A program made the position numbers and the translations under genes. The notes beneath the pieces were generated by a model that was given only the letters and a program-made list of their open reading frames with translations, searched no databases and was not told the origin of the DNA. This document shows positions 44,069 through 56,115 of a stretch of DNA of 64,000 nt, piece after piece; within the stretch, counting starts at the first letter, position 1, and the number at the start of each line of letters is the position of its first letter. Source of the stretch: Xestospongia bergquistia (taxonomy: Eukaryota; Porifera; Demospongiae; Haplosclerida; Petrosiidae); the NCBI GenBank assembly GCA_963965975.1, contig OZ014412.1, positions 10,645,849 to 10,709,848 of the forward strand. Reading direction: 5' to 3'.

Positions 44069-45530
44069 GATTCAGAAAAAATGCTGGCATAGTGAATTGG
44101 CTTTTCTTCAAATTCTCCAGTTTCCATGATGTGAGACAACACTGCTCCAATTCCCATGGATGAGGCATTGCAGTCTAACTTTAATGGTAGCTTGGGTTGT
44201 AATGGATTAACAATTTTGCTGAACTCAACAGTTCCTTCAATCTCTGATAAGCTCCTTCTTCCTTCTTTGTCCATTTCCATGGAACATCCTTTCTTCTCAA
44301 TTGGTTTAATGGAGCTACTATAGTGGAGAGGTTCAGAATAAATTTGCCATAATAGTTGACCATTCCAAGGAATGATTGTAACTGCTCAGTGTTCACTGGT
44401 GACTTGCCTGCCACCATAGCTTTGATCTTCTTTTTAACTGGTTTTACACCTTCCTTGTCTATCACATATCCCAGACACTCTACTGAGTCCTGGAAGAAGG
44501 TGCATTTGCTCTTTCTTACTCGCAACCCATATTTTTCTAATCACTTGAAGACTTCCTCTAAATTCTTTAGATGTTCTTGTTCTGTTGTTCCACTCACTAA
44601 TATGTCATCCAAATACCAAACTACATGCGATAATCCACGGAAAATTTTATCCATGATCTGTTGAAAAATGGCAGGGCCGGAAGCAACACCATATGGTAGT
44701 ATTTTCCAACGGTACAGACCTTTGTGAGTGTTGATTACTGTTAGCTCTCTTGATGCTTCTTCCAGCTGCACATGATTTTATGCCTGAGCCAGATCTAACT
44801 TAGTGAATTTTTTTCCAACATTCATGGTTTGGAAACACTCTTCAATATGTGGTAGTGGGTGCTGATTTACTTCCAAACATGGGTTCAGGGTGACTTTGTA
44901 TAATCCCCACAGATTTGCACTGAGCCATCTGGTTACATCACTGCTACTATTGGTGTTGCCCACTCACTGTAGTCTATCTTTTCTAGATTACCCTTCATTA
45001 CCATTCTTTCTAATGTTTCTCCTAACTTTACCTTAACTGCATATGGTACTGGACGTGGCTTGTAAAACTTTGGATGGCATTTGGTTTCAACTTTAGTTTG
45101 CCTTTGTTTCTCTTAATTCTCCCAGCCCAGGTTTGAATACTGTCTGATCGTATTTTTCCAGTAGTACTTGCAAATGATTACTTTTCTGTGTCATTTCTAA
45201 CACATTGACTTGTGTGAGTCTTCCTGCCCAATTATCTCCATAGAAAAACTGAATCCAATCTCTGCCAAATAGTGATGGGCAGTTTCCTTTTGCTACAAAC
45301 AATTTGACCTTTCTTTTCATACCTCCAATCTCGGCTTGTACAATGGCTTCATCTACTAATGGCATCGTCTGTCCTGTTACTGACTTCAACTTTGTCTTGG
45401 TTGGTTGTACTTTCACCCTATGTGTCTTCTCTGAAACTGCTGTTACTGCTGCACCAGTATCCACTTCCATGTTTACTGGTTGGCTGTTAATGATTAATTC
45501 CCTTTTTCTGATGGGCATCACTTTGGTTTT
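44069..45530 (-). pseudogene. Gypsy protease, reverse transcriptase and start of RNase H
   Basis: Protease 45093-45521: VNMEVDTGAAVTAVSEK with the DTGA active-site motif and CPSLFGRDWI. RT follows with WATPIV, FTKLDLAQA, then a stop replacing Tyr (TAA in QA-stop-NH), LPYGVASGPAIFQQIMD, and the catalytic box VVWYLDDILVSG (about 44620). The connection (FLGMVNYYGKFI) and RNase H start (LKLDCNASSMGIGAVLS, KPIHYAS) end at the 4-kb insertion. Several frameshifts and stops. Confidence 0.87.
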
Positions 45531-46231
45531 TTAAGCCACTTCTATGTCTTCTTCAACCTGTTTTATTTTCCTTGGTTTCGATCTGCAAGCTTCTTTAATA
45601 TGGCCGTTTTTTCCACAACCATAATATTGTGTGTTTTTGAACTTGCATTCGTCTGGAGTATGCCTTGATTTCATGCAACAGTAACAGTTTTTCTCTTGTT
45701 TTACATATGCCTTGCTTTTTGTCAGGGACTGACTCTCTCTCCTTCGCTGCAGACGGTGTACTCATACAGGTTTTTTGTGTCTGTGACATGAGAGAGGTGT
45801 CTGTAGCTCCTACTTCCACAACTGTGGCAGTCTCACATGCCGTCTCTAGCGTGAGCTTCTTATCTTTCAACAGTGATTTGATTCACTAGCAAGACCACAT
45901 ACAAACCTGTCTCGTAACACATCATTCAAGAAGTCTCCAAATGTACAATTCTTGGCTAGATGTCTCAGTGCTGCAATATATTCAATCACAGTCTCTCCGG
46001 TCTGTTGACTTATAACATTCTGAAATTACTGTCTGTGTCGGCTGGAAATGTTCTGTTAACTTTTCAACTAGTTCCTCGAAACTTTTTGTGTTTGGTTTAT
46101 CAGGAGCACATAAGTCACCTAAGAGTTCGTATGTAGCATCTCCAATACTACTAAGTAGAATGCGTACTTTTTTCTTGGATTGTCTACACTGTTGGCTACC
46201 AGATACTCTTCTATTTTTTCAGAGTACGATG

Positions 46232-49034
46232 CATAGGGGTAGGAACCAAAGGAGCTAGGTGGCTTTAGCCACCCTAATGTTGATTAAGGGGGGGGGTTAG
46301 CCCCCTAATAATGTTAACGAAGTAAAGATACATGTATATAGATCTATTTTAAAGAAATTAATCATGCATGCATGCATGCAAAGGCTTGTTTGTAGTCAGC
46401 TGCTTTTCAGCACAAGCTAAACCTTTGACCTAATTAGTATGTATGTAGTACCTCTTTTGTTGAAGTCATTTAATCCATCCCAATTTTACTGAAAAGCAGC
46501 TGAACATCAAGAAAGGTAGAAAATGGCATCAAAGCAGTCAACTCTCAAACCTTTTTTTCCTCTCAACTGGATCCTTGGAACCGACACCCACAGTTGAACT
46601 TGATCTTGACCAGCATGAGTCTGAAGATGAACTATCCAGTGAGTCAGAGAATGAAATAGAAGAAGAAAGTAATTATGAATCATACTACGATGAAGGTAGT
46701 GTTTGCAGAAAGGAATGTTGCCTGTTAACTAGAAATGAACCATATCATTTGGTGAATATTAGTAGCAGCACAAAAAAGCACGGTAAACAGAATCGTAGTA
46801 TTCAAAGAAGTTGGTTTAATGATTTTAAATGGCTGATGTACTGCACCACTAGAATTTCATTATACTGCTTCCATTGCTGAAGGAAAAATAGAAATGGAGG
46901 TTTTGCATTTGGCACAAAATTCAAGAATTCTTTTGTTACAACAGGTTTCAATAACTGGAAAAAAGGACGTCAGAAATTCAAAGAGCACGAAAAAAACCAT
47001 GCCCATAAAGAAGCATTATTTTCACATGAGATGTCAGTGAGACCTACTGTGATTTCAATGGTTAGCTCCGCAGAACAAAAAGACCAGGAAACAAGGTAAA
47101 AGATCCTTCTTAAACAACTTGAATCCCTAAAATATTTGCTACGTCAAGGCTTGGCCATCAGAGGACATAGCAACAATGATGAAGGTAATCTAAATCAGTT
47201 ACTTCTACTAAGAAAAGATGATGTTCCTGATTAGGATGCTTATTTACGAGCCAAAAAATATCTGTCTCCTGAAATCATAAATGAACAGATTGCATTAATG
47301 GCAAATCAACTTTTACGATCCTTACTTGATGACCAATCAGTGTGATCAACCCTTTTTTGCAATAATAGCAGATGAACTAGTGGACTTGAACAATTAGCAT
47401 TATCACTTAGATGGGTGGACCAGAGTTATGAGATTTATTAAGATTTCATAGGCATTGTAAGCATTGAATGTACTAATGCATCCAGTCTCAAGTCGGTCAT
47501 TCTGGATTGCCTTGTACATTGTAATTTGCCCTTAAGCGGCTGTTGTGGGCAAGCCTATGATGGGACAGCTGTTATGGCTGGCTATTTGACAGGAGTAGCA
47601 GTACAAATTTTGTGAATAGAGTTAAAAGTTATTTCCATACACTGCTTAGCTCATTCATTGAACCTTTGCTTACAAGACTGTGCAGCTCAATCCAAACCAA
47701 TTCAGGAAGGACTTTCTGCAGCAAATGAGCTCGACAACTTGATCAAACTGTCTCCAAAGCGTTTAGCCATTTTCCAGCATTTGCAGAAAGAATCAAGTTC
47801 TCCAAGTTTGCCATCAATTAAGCCATTATGTCCTACCAGATGGGCTGTTATAACATCTGCAGTTGATTCAGTGCTGAGGAATTATTTAGTGTTAATGGAT
47901 GCATTGGAAAAGATCAGTGAAGATGCTTGCACTAGTGATGCAAGGGCTAAAGCTGCTGGTCTGGCTACAAGTTTGGAGCAGTTTCATACCTACTTTGGAC
48001 TAAAATGTGTCATCTAGTATTTAGTGCTACTGAACAGCTAGCTACCACTCTGCAAGGAAAGACGATTACTGCTGAAGTTTCCATTCAAGCCAGAGATGCT
48101 ACAATGGCTTACTTACGGAGACAAAGATGTGAGGAAGCTTTCAACTCTTTTTACGATTCTGTTGTTCAAGAGGCAAGTGATAAAACTGACGAACCAAAGT
48201 TGTCACAACCAAAAAGAATTCCTAAACGAATAGATGATAACTATCAACATATAACACCTAGAGATTATTATAGGCAACAATACTTTGAGGTACTAGATAT
48301 ATTACTTAGTGAAATACAGCAGTGATTAAATCAAATCAGTTTGAGTATTTTAAGTGAAATGGAAGACATTCTCATCAGTGCCAATAGCCCAGTAATGGAA
48401 CTTTGAAACAGCCATCTGAAAAAATCATGGAAATATATTCATCTGTCATCAACTTTGACAAGCTGGTGAACCAGCTTTCAATGCTTCAAGATTTTGTCCG
48501 AGTAAATACACCAAGCCAAGGGATAAAAATATTACCAAGCTCAGCACCATTTGTGAAGTAATGAACAGTAGCGACTTAGGAAAATCAATGTTCACTGAGG
48601 TATACAAGCTTTTAACCATTTACTTGACTGTGCCAATGACATCCACTACAGCAGAACAAACATTCTCATCACTTCGAAGACTGAATAATTATTTAAGATC
48701 CACAATGACTCAAAAGAGACTTAATAATGTAGTACTAATGCACACACACAAGGAGCGTATTGATAAGATAAATTTATTAAGTATCGCAAAGGATTTTGTA
48801 ACCAGCAACAAGAGACGTGCAAACTATTTTGGACATTATTAAAATATTTTATTAGGTCATGTACATATATGTCATTTCTTTAATTCAGTCATAATCATCT
48901 GTCATCATTTAACATAATCTTACAAGGTTTTCAAACTAAAAACTTCTGGGAATGCAACCCCCTGCTCATGGAACAGTTATTGCTACTGATAACATTTTAG
49001 CCCCCCTAATCCCTACTATCTTTCTACCCCTATG
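46232..49034 (+). mobile_element. hAT transposon (2.8 kb) nested in gypsy gag
   Basis: Ends CATAGGGGTAGGAACC at the left and, reading inward from the right, CATAGGGGTAGAAAG: 11 identical terminal bases. It is flanked by the perfect 8-bp direct repeat GTACGATG (46224-46231 and 49035-49042), the diagnostic duplication length for hAT. The interior encodes a degraded ZMYM1-like hAT transposase. Subterminal GGGGGTTAGCCCCC-type short palindromes occur at the left end. Confidence 0.95.
46523..48842 (+). pseudogene. hAT transposase (ZMYM1-like), many stops
   Basis: Opens MASKQSTLKPFFPLNW, shifts frame, then an acidic stretch and a TTF-type zinc-finger region (SWFNDFKWLMYCTTR, FVTTGFNNWKKGRQKFKEHE). 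The catalytic core retains CCGQAYDGTAVMAGYLTGVA and HCLAHSLNLCLQDCA. The C-terminus MTSTTAEQTFSSLRRLNNYL plus RLNNVVLMHTHKERID is the hAT dimerisation domain. Stops and shifts at about 46880, 47098, 47235, 47343, 47613 and 48017 make it non-functional. Confidence 0.88.
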
Positions 49035-49085
49035 GTACGATGTCCATTGCATCTTGCTTGGCTCGAACTGGGCTAAGGCACCAAG

Positions 49086-49974
49086 CATAGGCATATTTAG
49101 ACACGGGCCAGCAGGGTCTTTACCCGGGTAAACTTGGCCAGACCAAACTTAATTATATTTTTCAAAAATAAATTCATTGCTTTTATTTGCACAAAGACTA
49201 ACCACTAACACATGCCATGTATGACTTCGCAGTTAGCAATTAGCACCTGTTTTATGAACTGTGATCTGAGTGCCAATATGAAAAGACTCTTATAGACTTG
49301 TGGCTCTAGTAATAGTAGCAGTAGTGGTGTAGGTCCATCAAAAAAATCATACAATGTTCCAGAGAGTGAGGAAGATGACAGTGGAAATGACAGCAATGAA
49401 GAAATTGACAGAGAAATTAGAGGATTAAATGATCAAAATGGTTAGCTGTAAATTTAATAACAAAGTAGTTTGAAGTTATTCTTTCTACTTTTCTTGTACT
49501 CTGCAGACACAGATGGTGATGGTGTTGATCTACAGATTCATAGGGTTTAGGTAATGACATACCCACAATACCAGAAGTTAACGTACATGTACATGTTGGT
49601 GACATAGCATCAAGCTCAAGCCGAGAGTAGATGGTCCTGCAGACATAGCTAAAGATAAATCCGAAAAGCCTACTCAACCAGTCGGCATTGATTTTCCACT
49701 TTCTGTTTTAGTCAATTGTTTAAACCTAGATGGTACCAACCAACATGGCTTGAATATTCAAAAGCTTGGATGCTGCTTTTTGTTTCCCATGTAGGTTTTC
49801 TGGCATAGCAATCCAGATGATGCATTCACTCAGAACGGGTTTAGGGACAGGAAACATGCCTTGTTTTTGGTTGAATAAAAGTTTAAAATTGTTAATAACT
49901 ATTAATAACTACTAATTAATAATGATAAATAATTAATAAGCCTTAGTACTTTTAGAGACCTAGATACGCCTATG
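49086..49974 (+). mobile_element. Second hAT element (889 bp, internally deleted) in gypsy gag
   Basis: Ends CATAGGCATATTTAG at the left and CATAGGCGTATCTAG reading in from the right; flanked by the perfect 8-bp repeat GCACCAAG (49078-49085 and 49975-49982). Inside, exon-like plus-strand pieces remain: SKKSYNVPESEEDDSGNDSN (about 49335-49400) and GPADIAKDKSEKPTQP to FTQNGFRDRKHALF (about 49635-49865), a TTF-type finger region of a ZMYM1-like transposase. Everything C-terminal is missing. A possible intron (GTTAGC to CTCTGCAG) lies at about 49440-49505. Confidence 0.9.
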
Positions 49975-49994
49975 GCACCAAGTAAGATAGCCAT

Positions 49995-50559
49995 TAGCCG
50001 GAGGTTATCCAAAAATTTAGCCCCTTGTTTTCTCAGTTTTGTTAGTACCCCTCACGTGAGTTTTACTGCACATGATCAACCACATTGTGAACAACCACAC
50101 TTAAGAGATGCTAAGGATCTGTCAAGAAAATAAAGGACCTGTTGTAACCAAGGGAACAAAAGATAATGAAAAAGAATCTTATGCCTCGGATTATTGAGAG
50201 GATATAACAACACTAATTATAAGTAAGAAAGAAATATACACTTTAAAATCATTTTATTTCTTTGATGTTACAAAAATGACATATATAATTAGCTGGTATA
50301 GTAGTTAGTTGTGGTTGTGTGCAATATAGATGTAACCATACTGTGCATATGTCACATTGTATCCATTCAACAATATCAACAGCATCTTTCTAACAGCTAC
50401 CACAGAATTTTACGTCTGCACTCTCAAGGTCTTTTTCAATTTTATTTATTTCTTTAACAGTAGGCCTCAGACAGAGTTGGAGTAGAACTGTACCTTCTCT
50501 TTTTTGTAAAAAAAATGTTGATATTCACAGTTTTGTTTTGGTGACACCTTTTGTTTAAC
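49995..50559. other. Gypsy leader and left flank of the MULE region
   Basis: Immediately upstream of the gypsy gag start on the minus strand. The point where gypsy leader ends and MULE-derived DNA begins was not found by eye; no clean terminal repeat or target duplication could be matched with the region near 54.1 kb. No gene. Confidence 0.4.
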
Positions 50560-52745
50560 AGGTAGCTTTTTTTCAGTGCTTTGTTGGTTTATAACAGTTA
50601 TTACAGAGATAGCAGCTTGAACATGCCTGTTAGCAGTCTGTATAGCATCTATATTTTGACAGTAACTAGTGCTTCAAGTTTTTGAAGTTTCTTTAACAAG
50701 CTTGTTTTAGTTTGTGTCAAAGATGTGTCAGGTTTCTTGTTAGATAACAGGCTGGTAAAGTAGGAGTAAGTATCAGTTAGCAGAGTAGGATCTTCTGACA
50801 TACTGTTTGTGTCCTTTTACATATATTTCATATGTACAAGGCGAACATGTTTATATACCATTCCGTGTAAGATAGAATCTAAGGAAGTGCAAGTGTAGTT
50901 ATGGGGACAAATTTCACATTCTGTACATCAAAGCTTACATCCACAATTTTCTTGAGCTTTCTCAATGACATAATTTGTGTCAGGAGATGATTGTGATTGT
51001 ACTTTCCATTTTGTATTTTCAGTTTGTTTAGCAGAAGACAATTTTAACAAAAGAGCTCTCTTGTGGTGTTTGTTTACCTCACATATTCTGTGATTTTTTT
51101 CCCATTTCTTGGTTATGAAATGTTCAAATGCCTTATCTCTTGCTACTCTTAATAAAGTAAAAAGTAAACTGTCAATTCTTCTATTTTGTTTTGTGGTTTA
51201 AGTACAATATTTTTAGGACTCTATGAAATGATTCAAGGTACATGTTAGTGTTGATTGTCGTTTGAGTATGGTAACATGTTGCCCATTGTGGTAACCGTGA
51301 GCAGTAATCTGAAGTAAAGTAGGCAAAAAAATGAGTATGCTCTGTTTGTAGGTAAGTGAGAATAGTTTGCAATGTAACTCTAAATTTAGCTTTGTCTCTT
51401 TCACTGAGTAAAATATTTAGTTGATGGTATATTTTTATTTGATCTTCTTTGTCTCTCACAGTTTCAGCTAATGCTTTTCTCCATGTTCTATCTATGTCTA
51501 TGTCCCAGACACAAATAATTTTCTTAGTATCTCCTTCACCAAACAGTGCTTTCCATGCATTAAAGTAATTGTCAGTGTCATCTGACATGAACCATGATGG
51601 AGAAACCACACCACTACTACCTTTAATGGCTGCAAAGAAAGGTATCAATGATATTGCATCTTCTCTGTTAGAAAGCATCCAAGCTACTGGTATTCCTTTC
51701 CCATATTCATCAATCACAACCAGAGTTATTAGATTGAAATGGTACATGTTGGTACTATGTGTGGTATCTATGCATACTGTGTCATGCCCAAAAGCCAATA
51801 GCATGTCCCTCTGAAATTCTGTTTGAATACATAACAGAAAATCATCATCTGCCAAATTATTTAAATCATCAGGTTGTGGTCTTCCTTGCTCTTTATAAAT
51901 TAAAATGGGGTTATAAGGAAGTGCTTGCATATCTAATATTCAGGTGTTGACACTAATTAAGTCGTTGGCATGACGATTAACGCCCTCGATGTTGTATTGA
52001 GTTTTTATGTTGTGGATGTCCTGTCTGGTAATTAAGTGTTCTCGTTTGATATTGTTGTATACTGACTCGCGAATAGTATCTAAAATATGTTCCATACTCA
52101 CTCCCTATTTAAGTTTTTTAGCAATATCCTGTCGAATTGTCGTAAATAAGCTAATTGTGTTGTGTGATTATAGCGTATAGGGCAATAGTAACAATGAATT
52201 TTGTGTGTGTTGATGTCCTGTACTGCTTTGATATAAGCTGAGCACTGAGATCCTATCTTAGCTGTTCCTTGTGTTTTTAATTGACGTTTTCCAGTTCCCT
52301 CAGATTTGTATGTACCTGCTTTGTTACAGTAATAGTAAAACACTTTCATACCATTGGAGACCTGTGGTGCACACTTAAGAACAAATAAGGAACGTGTAGT
52401 TGTTTCAAACTCTTCCTTCCATTCATAAAATTCTTCTAATGTATCAAAACTTATCTCCTTTTCTTCTATAGACAGCTGATGGTTTGATTGAAGATGTAGG
52501 AGTAATTTTTGAAGACTTGGCACTCTTTGGTAAAAGATATTAACTAAAAAAGGTAATGAACGCATGTTATCACAAACCTGCTATTACATGTAACTAGACC
52601 ACTTTCCACATCATTATGTGGACTCCTGATGTGTTTTGAGAGACCACTTCGAAATGAATAACCCCTTCCACAGATTGAACACATGTGTTTTTCACTAGTT
52701 GACTTAGATAGATTTGCTGGAAGTTTTGTAACTGTTACCAAATCA
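50560..52745 (-). pseudogene. MULE transposase with C2H2 finger and SWIM-like tail
   Basis: From the N-terminus: a C2H2 finger (CSICGRGYSFRSGLSKHIRS), a Cys/His-poor linker with KEISFDTLEEFYEWKEEF, the MULE catalytic domain in 51181-51930 (TVCIDTTHSTNMYHFNLIT, then SPSWFMSDDTDNYFNAWKAL and CYHTQTTINTNMYLESFHR), and after a frame slip NRRIDSLLFTLLRVARDKAF, ending with a SWIM-like cluster (CGCKL, CTECEICPHNYTCTSL, YKHVRLVH). Lesions: TGA within the linker (about 51950), a frameshift near 52097 and another at 51185. The family is Mutator-like; the host range of this architecture in animals is wide. Confidence 0.82.
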
Positions 52746-52753
52746 ATGAACAA

Positions 52754-54228
52754 TAATATGTGTACTTTGTATTCAGTATTACTTGCACACTTTGTGTGAG
52801 CTTCTGTATCACTTTTTGTCTTATTTGATGTAGTGTGATGCCTTCTTCAGACAGTCAGTGTCAAAGGCATCAGATTGATGCCATAAATGTTATTTGTTAC
52901 AAATATGTTTGACTAACGATGTTGAAGTCTTTGTTATCTGAATACATAAAAGGTTGGCATGTTTTGTTACATCAAAAGTCTGAAAAGATTCACCACAGCT
53001 TCAACACCTAAATCAGGCCTGGGGTACCGTAATAGTAATATGTAATAATAATAGTAATAGTACTATATTACTATGAATTCAGCCAGTAATAGTAATAGTA
53101 ATAGTAATAGAAAACTTTTGAAGTAATAGTAATAGTAATAGATTACATTGCAATGTAACTGACCCCAGGCCTGACCGAAATTTATATTATATTAAACTTA
53201 GGGACAAATCTATGACTGATCTTGTCAAATAACAGGATTATAGGTGTACATGTACAGCCTTCACAAATGTAGTCTACAATATTGTCTGAATTATCTAACT
53301 CATCAAAATCAAGTCCTGAAGGTGGATTTTCTTGTTACCCTGTTCAACATAATATTGAACACCATTCTTAATATTATTACTAACATTTATTTTCAATACA
53401 AACACACACTACTAGTCTGTGTCTTAGTGTTGCTGTAATTACATTTGTTACATGTCACTGTGATAAAAAGAGTCAGATAGCTGATAAAAATATTACTGAA
53501 TTGTAACCTGTTTCCATCCACTTATGAAAAAAAATTGTTCTACTAGTTGTTTTGTCCTGTAGTCAATAATAAACATTTTAAAATGTGTTACAAGCCCTTA
53601 CCTTGCATCAAATAATTCAGTTAAATTATTGACTAGTTGAATGTAATACTCATGAGCATCTTGGTATCTACCAGGAACAAATGATTCATGAATATCTGTT
53701 TGCAATAATAAACTCTTTTATTTATTGTATTTTTTTCTCTTTTACTTGATAGAGTTTGAACAAGAGATTCTGATGGAAGTGTTGTTGTACCACTGCTATA
53801 CCTGTACACGTTGTATAGGTTTCGTAATACCTTTAATAAACATACTCCTGTGTAACAGCATAAGTTTGTATTAGTTTGAATTTTTTAACTTTAAATTTAC
53901 AATAATATATTATTATATATTATACCTGATTTTGTACATTCACAACATGTATGTTTGCTGGTTGATTGCAGGAATTCTAAAAAGGTAAGGTGATTCAACA
54001 GACACTGGAGGACATTACTATTATAGCAATTGCTAGCTGTGTAACCTGTGTTAGTGATACCAGGAGGCTGTAATGCTATATAAAATAGCATGGCTATAAC
54101 TTTATTCCCGGGAATAAACGTGTATTGTTTGGTCTTGCGCATGCGTGGGCCAGTTTAGAAGAAAAAGGTTAAAAATTGAAGGCTAACCTTCTCTGGCTAA
54201 TGCCACTCCCAACAACTCTCGTCGCCAT
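52754..54228. other. Right flank of the MULE region and gypsy 5' leader
   Basis: Contains the MITE at 53014-53173. The last part, next to the 5' LTR (54229), is gypsy leader: TGGCGACGAGAG begins two bases inside the LTR, the usual place of the primer-binding site. A symmetric TATTCCCGGGAATA lies at 54102-54115. No gene was found. Confidence 0.5.
53014..53173. mobile_element. 160-bp hAT-type MITE
   Basis: Ends CAGGCCTGGGGT and its exact complement ACCCCAGGCCTG; flanked by ACCTAAAT (53006-53013) and ACCGAAAT (53174-53181), an 8-bp duplication with one difference. The interior is almost entirely GTAATA/AATAGT repeats in partly inverted order, so the whole element can fold into one long hairpin. 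Confidence 0.88.
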
Positions 54229-54377
54229 TGTTATATCTTGTTCTTTATTACTTTAGATATCTTTCACAGTTACACACACTGATCAAGATTACACAAAAAT
54301 CAATATTTATACAGCACATTAAAAGTAAATTAACATACAGGAAAACCACAGAGCTAAATTAAATGTCATACATTACA
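54229..54377 (-). repeat. 5' LTR of the 16-kb gypsy element
   Basis: 149 bp, TG...CA, 142 of 149 bases equal to the 3' LTR by hand alignment. Followed on the right by AGCAT, the target duplication. Confidence 0.93.
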
Positions 54378-54382
54378 AGCAT

Positions 54383-55214
54383 ACTGTTTATAGTCTATAC
54401 ATGTTCACCTTGCCAGTAAAAAAAGATCATAACTTTATAATAACTCAACCAATATCAAACTATCAAAGCAAGTGGTCTTCTGGTGACTAGCCGGTTCTTT
54501 TGTTTTGATGTCATTTTTATATGATCTGACCTGTAAGAATAAGATTTATTTTACTTTTCATAAGCAAAGTATAGGAGATGCCATTGACCACAGGGAATGT
54601 GATCTCATGAGCTTTCTTAATCAATACAATGGCTGCAACTTGAAGAGGGAAACCAGTATGGTAAGAACTAAGAAATACATTCTAAGTGTTAAAGTCTATT
54701 CATATAGATATAGGTAAAAGTACTGTACTACTGTAGCATAAATTTGTTCTTACAAGAAAAGAAAATCAACTTTTATACACACAGACATGTGGGCTTTATT
54801 TTCATGAGATAAAAATAAGTATCTAATTTATGAGGTGTAGTATCTGTTATGTATACTACTTATGTTCACTGCTAATTTATGAGTAGACAATAACTGAACT
54901 TTGACACCTTGAAGACAAACCCAGTTCATCCTTAATAACAAATGGATGCTTTTCTAAGAGTTTATCTAATGGGTGTCGGTCAACTAGGGTGTGAACATTC
55001 CAGAGGTTTACTTTGATCTTTGCAGAGCCAGTCTCTTCTGATAAGGTTAGGACTAGTCCCCTTTACTACAAGGGCCAACAGGACCTCCTCCTGATTCTTG
55101 TGCTTCACTTGTATTTAATTTTATCAAGTAGTGATATTAACTCACCTGTATGAAGATTAAGTTTTCAGTTTGACCTCTGTTTAATCATTCTAAATGTGTC
55201 CATATGCATTTTTC
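54383..55214. other. Continuation of the gypsy target sequence, no gene
   Basis: 54383-54720 matches 59225-59520 and part of 28880-28990, that is, the older repeat into which the gypsy element inserted. 54720-55214 shows no gene. Confidence 0.6.
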
Positions 55215-56059
55215 TCAGCTATCACGTTCTAAATCTTTCACTTTTTACTTAGATGGAACTCCAACACAAACAACCAGATGCCACTGTGATCTTGGTATAT
55301 TTTTATCTCCAGATTTGATTGCCTTGTCCATTACAATAATATTTTATCAAAAGCTTATCATTCCCTTTATTTAATCTGCAGTTTTTTTCCAATCAACTCT
55401 AGCACTAAAAAGTACTATACATATGTTTTTAACTCTAACTTGTACACACTTAATCCATTGCTCTCAATTGTGGAGGCCACAATACCTCAAGGACATTAGG
55501 CTATGGAGTTATTACAACATAGAGCCACCAAATATATTCTAAATGACTTTAAGTCTGATTATAAGGCCAGATTATTTTCTCAAAAACGTTTGCCCTTAAC
55601 TATTTGGCTGGAAATGCATGATGTATTTTTTATGAGATATCTCAAAGAACCATCTGACAACTTTGATATACTTCAATATATAACCTTCTCTTCCGCTTAC
55701 TAGAGTAACTTCAACTAAAAGACTGATTCATAACAAATGTAATACAACAAAATACCAACATTTTTATTGATTGCTTGTGTTGGCTCTTCCCTTTATTGTC
55801 ATTTCAGGCAGTATGGCCTCCATCAACCTTAGGATCAAACTAATCTTCTTGAACTATTTTTTACAAAGTTTTCATGTGGATAATGTATGCTCCAGAAACA
55901 TTTCCTGTCCTTGTCCATTGTATCCCTGTCCAGAGTTTTATTCATAGATAGTCAGACATCACCAGATCTTGGTGAACGACCCTCAGAGCAGCACTTTCAA
56001 TTTATCTTTTTATGAATTTTTTCTTTAACACTTTATCTTGTTGCATCTGTAAAACTATA

Positions 56060-56112
<53 letters not shown>

Positions 56113-56115
56113 TAG
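55215..56115 (+). mobile_element. LINE 3' fragment with (TAA)n tail
   Basis: Reads FYLDGTPTQTTRCHCDLGIF (about 55240-55300) and then, in 55503-55703, LLQHRATKYILNDFKSDYKA with WLEMHDVFFMRYLKEPSDNF: the C-terminal region of Jockey/CR1-like reverse transcriptase ORFs. A non-coding 3' part follows and the fragment ends in a long (TAA)n tract (56058-56114). Severely 5'-truncated and frame-broken. Confidence 0.82.

Larger units (their letters stand above)
45531..49994 (-). pseudogene. Gypsy gag, interrupted by two hAT insertions
   Basis: Reading starts at ATG 49994-49992 (MAILLG), is interrupted by hAT 49086-49974, continues ALAQFEPSKMQWTSY, is interrupted by hAT 46232-49034, then continues SEKIEEYLVANSVDNPRKK, LLSSIGDATYELLGDL and FEELVEKLTEHFQP. 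Removing each hAT and one copy of its duplication restores the reading across the junction. Two CCHC knuckles lie near 45680-45600: CYCCMKSRHTPDEC is complete, the second (YYGCGKNGHIKEAC) has lost its first Cys. Small indels also break the frame. Confidence 0.85.
38315..54377 (-). mobile_element. 16-kb Ty3/gypsy LTR element filled with nested insertions
   Basis: Two 149-bp LTRs (38315-38463 and 54229-54377) bound the element, flanked by the 5-bp target duplication AGCAT (38310-38314 and 54378-54382). Reading leftward: 5' LTR, leader with TGGCGACGAGAG two bases after the LTR (primer-binding-site position), gag (start at 49994), CCHC knuckles, protease, RT, RNase H, integrase, 3' LTR. Interior insertions: MULE-derived region (about 50.1-54.1 kb, containing a 160-bp MITE), hAT 49086-49974, hAT 46232-49034 and a block of about 4 kb in RNase H (about 40.1-44.07 kb) that holds a 925-bp long-TIR element. 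A hand count finds seven substitutions between the LTRs. Coding frames are broken, so the element is dead. Confidence 0.92.
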
